Shown one piece after another: positions 61,058-64,000 of a DNA stretch of 64,000 nucleotides. Both the position numbers and the translations under genes were made by a program. Position 1 is the first letter of the stretch, and each line of letters opens with the position of its first letter. Source of the stretch: Scatavimonas merdipullorum. Lineage in GTDB: Bacteria; Bacillota; Clostridia; Oscillospirales; Acutalibacteraceae. The notes beneath the pieces were generated by a model. That model saw only the letters and a list, made by a program, of their open reading frames with translations, was not told where the DNA came from and did not search any database. The stretch is from the NCBI GenBank assembly GCA_018712865.1, contig DVGH01000050.1:1-64000 (forward strand), in the 5' to 3' direction.

Positions 61058-61336
61058 TTATTCTCCTTTCTGCGTTCTCCGCAGCAGCATCCGGTCGGTT
61101 TCCTTCCTGAGCGCCAGCAGCATTTTTAATTCCTCTCCGGTCAGCTCCAGGCCAGCCCTCCGAAACAATTCCAACACCTTTTGGATGTACTCCTCCTCCG
61201 TCAGGTTGGGAAACTGCTCGGCCAGTTTCGCTATCCCGTCCCGAAGTTCCTGATTGGTATCCAACGCCCAGTTAAAACGGGCGGCGTCTTCAAAATGCAG
61301 GCTTTGGTTTTTCTTTTTTCTGCGAAACCATTTCAT
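61058..61336 (-). CDS. Small basic protein of unknown function, first gene of the cluster
   Basis: A 92-residue protein with a very basic N-terminus (MKWFRRKKKNQSLHFEDAAR) and two to three helices (ELRDGIAKLAEQFPNLTEEE, LTGEELKMLLALRKETDRML). There is no signal peptide. The basic start could allow membrane-surface or nucleic-acid contact. GAAGGTGATGGGTT precedes the ATG. It is the most upstream member of the minus-strand run, so its product might be regulatory. Family not recognised. Confidence 0.65.
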   Translation of the reverse strand: MKWFRRKKKNQSLHFEDAARFNWALDTNQELRDGIAKLAEQFPNLTEEEYIQKVLELFRRAGLELTGEELKMLLALRKETDRMLLRRTQKGE

Positions 61337-61676
61337 AACCCATCACCTTCCCTTGCTGATTCTGTTCCATTCCTTTTTCTATCATTATAAATAAAAAAAA
61401 CAGAAAAGGCATATCTCTTGCGTGAGATGTCGCTTTTTCTGCGTGAAATGTATTTTTTATTCTTTTCTTTGGTGTAAAAGCTTTCATAGCATATGGAAAA
61501 GCGATGTGCAGCTTTCCATTTGATTTAAATTTGTACACCCAAAGCTGCGCTTCTGTACCATATTTTATGGCTATATTTCGGCAAAATATAGATTATGCTT
61601 TTTTAAAATGATATAATGAGCACAACAAATATAAGTTATTTGTTGAAAAATGGTTTTTGCAGATAGGAGCAGATGA
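61337..61676 (+). other. Divergent intergenic region
   Basis: 340 AT-rich bases separate the minus-strand signalling cluster from the plus-strand metallophosphoesterase gene. A TATAAT at ~61612 could serve the plus-strand gene. No hairpin with a T-run or further gene is evident. Confidence 0.4.
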
Positions 61677-62540
61677 ATGATTTTTATTTTTATCATGATT
61701 ATCCTATTCTTTTTTTTAATATTTTACTTGTACTTTGAGAATACGCAGCTGGAAGTTCGGAATTATAAAATTTCTGGTAAAAAAATTCCAAATGATTTTA
61801 ATGATTATAAAATCGTTCAAATTTCAGATTTTCATAATACTACATCAGAAAAATTAAGAAATAGTTTAATAAACGAAATAAAAAATCAAAAACCGAACAG
61901 TATTGTTTTAACAGGAGATTTGATTGATTCCAGAAGAACAAATATAGATGCAGCAATCCATTTTATAAAAAAAATCAAAGATATCGCCCCCATCTATTTT
62001 GTATCCGGAAATCACGAAGCAAGAATACAAAATTATCACGAATTAAAAACCAAGCTTGCAAATGAAGATGTAATTCTATTGAATAATAAGCTGGAAAAAA
62101 TCAGAAATCATTCGTCAAATATCAATCTGCTTGGAATAGATGACCCTGGATTCAAACACAAGGGATCCGCAGATGTATCTACTATAATAAAAAACACAAT
62201 CAACGATATAGAATACAATAAAGAAATTTATACGATTTTGCTATTACATAGACCTGAAATGTTTGACATATATGTAAAGGAAAAAATGGATTTAGTCCTT
62301 ACAGGGCATGCGCATGGAGGACAAATCAGATTACCATTTGCAGGAGGGATTTTTGCTCCAAGGCAAGGCTTATTTCCCAAATATACAAGCGGAGCATTTC
62401 ATAAAAATCATACAACTATGATCGTAAGTCGCGGCATTGGTAATAGTATTTTCCCTTTTAGGATAAATAACAGGCCAGAACTGGTTGTAGTCACTTTACA
62501 AAGAGAATCATCGTACAAATCACAAATTAGTAAGTCGTAA
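61677..62540 (+). CDS. Membrane-tethered metallophosphoesterase
   Basis: A 287-residue protein with an N-terminal membrane anchor (MIFIFIMIILFFFLIFYLYF) and a calcineurin-like domain: IVQISDFHN, IVLTGDLIDSR, YFVSGNHEAR, LLLHRPEMF and LVLTGHAHGGQIRLP. The last motif is typical of the YkuE/YaeI-type UDP-diacylglucosamine or phosphodiester hydrolase relatives. It probably acts outside the membrane. Base composition is much AT-richer than the preceding cluster, pointing to later acquisition. AGGAGC precedes the ATG. Confidence 0.92.
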   Translation: MIFIFIMIILFFFLIFYLYFENTQLEVRNYKISGKKIPNDFNDYKIVQISDFHNTTSEKLRNSLINEIKNQKPNSIVLTGDLIDSRRTNIDAAIHFIKKIKDIAPIYFVSGNHEARIQNYHELKTKLANEDVILLNNKLEKIRNHSSNINLLGIDDPGFKHKGSADVSTIIKNTINDIEYNKEIYTILLLHRPEMFDIYVKEKMDLVLTGHAHGGQIRLPFAGGIFAPRQGLFPKYTSGAFHKNHTTMIVSRGIGNSIFPFRINNRPELVVVTLQRESSYKSQISKS

Positions 62541-62554
62541 AGGAGATATAAGCT

Positions 62555-62947
62555 ATGAAGAAATATAAAATCGCATCAATATTGATGTTTATACACGGAG
62601 CATTTATAGAAATTGGAGGTTGTTTATGCCTTATTCCTATATTTTTTATGGATAGTGATAAATTTGATGTAAATCAATATTTTTCTTTTATCGTTCCATA
62701 TTTTAAAGATAATATGAATTTAATGCTTGTAATGGGAGCAATTTATGGAATTGTAAGAATTATAGGAGCATTTGGTTTATGGAAAAACAAAATGTGGGGC
62801 TTGGCATTATCAGTAATAAATTGTGTTATTACAATGGCTTTAATGATGTTTATGCTACCAGCAGGAATAATGGATGGAATACTTGCAACTACTGCTTTAA
62901 TTTTAATCTTGACACAATATTTTGGAAATAAAAAAATAGTGAAATAA
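62555..62947 (+). CDS. Small four-helix membrane protein
   Basis: A 130-residue membrane protein with about four helices (ILMFIHGAFIEIGGCLCLIP, LMLVMGAIYGIVRIIGAFGL, LALSVINCVITMALMMFMLP, GILATTALILILTQYFG). It resembles small DoxX-like or uncharacterised membrane proteins of clostridia, but family assignment is unsure. AAAGGAGATATAAGCT precedes the ATG. It lies 14 bases after the metallophosphoesterase and shares its AT-rich composition. Confidence 0.75.
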   Translation: MKKYKIASILMFIHGAFIEIGGCLCLIPIFFMDSDKFDVNQYFSFIVPYFKDNMNLMLVMGAIYGIVRIIGAFGLWKNKMWGLALSVINCVITMALMMFMLPAGIMDGILATTALILILTQYFGNKKIVK

Positions 62948-62980
62948 TGCGAGAATTTAGAATTAGATGAGGTGTCATGT

Positions 62981-63415
62981 ATGGAAATCAGAAAAATAAA
63001 GTATGCTCAAATTGATTCTGCTGTCGACCTTATCTGGAAAACATTTTTACAGTTTGAAGCGCCTGATTATTCTGAGGAAGGCGTACAATCATTTAGAGAT
63101 TTTATTAGAAATAAAGAAATCATTCAATCATTAGAATTTTTTGGAGCATACGAAAACGAAGAGTTAAGGGGTGTTATTGCCACAAATGAGAACCGAAAAC
63201 ATATTTGCTGTTTTTTTGTTAAAGCCCAGTATCATAGACAAGGTATTGGTAAAAAGTTATGGGAGTATGTTTTAAACAATAGTCAGAATTTATTCTTTAC
63301 GGTTCATTCTTCTCCATATGCTGTACCTGTTTATCATAAATTAGGTTTTGTAGATATGGACAGTGAACAATTAGCTGATGGCATAAGATTTACACCGATG
63401 AAGTTTGAGAAATAA
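62981..63415 (+). CDS. GNAT-family N-acetyltransferase
   Basis: A 144-residue GNAT enzyme with a GVIATNENRKHICCFFVKAQ strand, the acetyl-CoA loop YHRQGIGKKLWEYV and the final SSPYAVPVYHKLGFVDMD. Substrate unknown. The ATG at 62981 follows GAGGTG with good spacing. The earlier in-frame GTG is inside the ribosome site. Confidence 0.92.
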   Translation: MEIRKIKYAQIDSAVDLIWKTFLQFEAPDYSEEGVQSFRDFIRNKEIIQSLEFFGAYENEELRGVIATNENRKHICCFFVKAQYHRQGIGKKLWEYVLNNSQNLFFTVHSSPYAVPVYHKLGFVDMDSEQLADGIRFTPMKFEK

Positions 63416-63438
63416 AACCACATTTGTTGCTTTGCGCG

Positions 63439-63463
63439 GCCCCGCTCCGGCGGGGCTTCTTTT
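63439..63463 (+). terminator. Terminator after the first GNAT gene
   Basis: GCCCCGC pairs with GCGGGGC around TCCG, followed by TTCTTTT. Confidence 0.8.
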
Positions 63464-63500
63464 GGGGCATAGCATCCTTTTTTGTTGAAACCTAGTACGG

Positions 63501-63506
63501 TATAAT
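63501..63506 (+). promoter_or_regulatory. Probable -10 element of the last gene
   Basis: TATAAT lies 29 bases before the ATG at 63536. A convincing -35 hexamer at 17 bases spacing is not seen. Confidence 0.35.
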
Positions 63507-63535
63507 CAGAAAGAGTCAGAATTTGGGGTTGAGTT

Positions 63536-64000
63536 ATGGACTATATAATACGAGAAATGAAAAAGGAAGAATACGTATTGTTAAGTGATTTTTTGTATGA
63601 AGCAATTTATATTCCGGACGGTATGAAACCGCCACCTAAATCAGTGATAGCTTGTCCAGAATTACAAGAATATATCTTCGGGTTTGGAAAACAAAAACAC
63701 GATACGGCTTTAGTTGCAGAAGTACAGGGAAATATTGTAGGTGCCATCTGGGTACGAATCATGAATGATTATGGACACATTGATGACGATACCCCATCTC
63801 TTGCTATGTCTGTATATAAAGAATATAGAGGGTTAGGAATTGGAACATCACTATTGAAGCAATTACTATCCACACTAAAATCAAATGGTTATTCAAAGGT
63901 GTCCCTGTCTGTTCAGAAAGCGAATTATGCAGTAAAAATGTACAAGAAAGTTGGATTTAATGTTGTAGGTGAAAAGGGCGAGGAATATATTATGATAGCA
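63536..64000 (+). CDS. GNAT-family N-acetyltransferase, cut by the window end
   Basis: An open frame of 155 codons runs off the window. It starts MDYIIREMKKEEYVLLSDFL and contains the acetyl-CoA loop YKEYRGLGIGTSLLKQLL and the C-terminal SVQKANYAVKMYKKVGFNVV, so only a few residues are missing. The substrate is unknown. It lies after its own terminator-promoter pair and shares the AT-rich composition of 61.6-64 kb. Confidence 0.9.
   Translation, partial: MDYIIREMKKEEYVLLSDFLYEAIYIPDGMKPPPKSVIACPELQEYIFGFGKQKHDTALVAEVQGNIVGAIWVRIMNDYGHIDDDTPSLAMSVYKEYRGLGIGTSLLKQLLSTLKSNGYSKVSLSVQKANYAVKMYKKVGFNVVGEKGEEYIMIA

Overview
The window looks like a chromosome segment of a low-to-mid GC anaerobic Clostridia member, probably of the Oscillospiraceae/Ruminococcaceae kind. 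The evidence is [FeFe]-hydrogenase gene sets, a rubredoxin-fused flavin reductase, a dockerin-bearing lysozyme, Firmicutes-type feoAB, a TarI/TarJ/LicD wall-polymer set, a tepA-uppP-ftsK block, and strong AGGAGG ribosome sites with frequent GTG and TTG starts. No rRNA lies in the window. Two tRNAs, an FMN riboswitch and an L10 leader do.

Layout. 0-4.5 kb: a surface lipoprotein, a three-repeat CRISPR remnant of type I-C appearance without cas genes, small hydrophobic peptides, then feoA-feoB and its Cys-rich partner (minus). 4.9-15 kb (plus): two [FeFe]-hydrogenase operons. The first holds DRTGG, HATPase, a sensory-type hydrogenase, DRTGG and PHP genes. The second encodes a NuoE/HATPase/ferredoxin/NuoF/HydA set of the trimeric NAD-linked type. 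A secreted GH25 lysozyme with dockerin sits between them. 15-21 kb (minus): a cupin, a flavin reductase-rubredoxin, and rpmG-secE-nusG-rplK-rplA-rplJ-rplL with leader and terminator. 21.5-24.5 kb (plus): murI, a DUF1934 gene and argS. 24.7-34.5 kb (minus): a cell-wall polymer operon (YfhO, PepV, DUF975, GT2, LicD, TarI, TarJ, LCP). 34.7-41.2 kb (plus): a nucleotidase, riboswitch-ribU, tepA, uppP and ftsK.

41.2-45.1 kb is AT-rich accessory DNA: a frameshifted sigma-like gene, an unknown gene, a TnpV remnant, tRNA-Pro and tRNA-Arg, a candidate small RNA, an HTH gene and a 92-bp inverted-repeat element.

46-61.3 kb is the most unusual part. It is a minus-strand run of about fifteen genes combining partner-switching signalling (SpoIIE/RsbU-like phosphatase, RsbW-like ATPase, STAS antagonist) with transport and surface proteins. 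These include a single ~1130-residue polypeptide holding binding-protein lobes, an ABC permease, an ABC ATPase and a degenerate RsbW-like C-terminus. Other members are an RsbW-like/VOC fusion, a PrsW-type membrane protease, an aerolysin-like membrane-anchored protein with an in-frame amber codon right after its signal peptide, CstA, a sugar-type binding lipoprotein and two further lipoproteins. No sigma factor is encoded in it, so its output is unknown. I consider this the best candidate for an undescribed system.

61.6-64 kb (plus) is clearly AT-richer: a metallophosphoesterase, a small membrane protein and two GNAT acetyltransferases, the last cut by the window edge.
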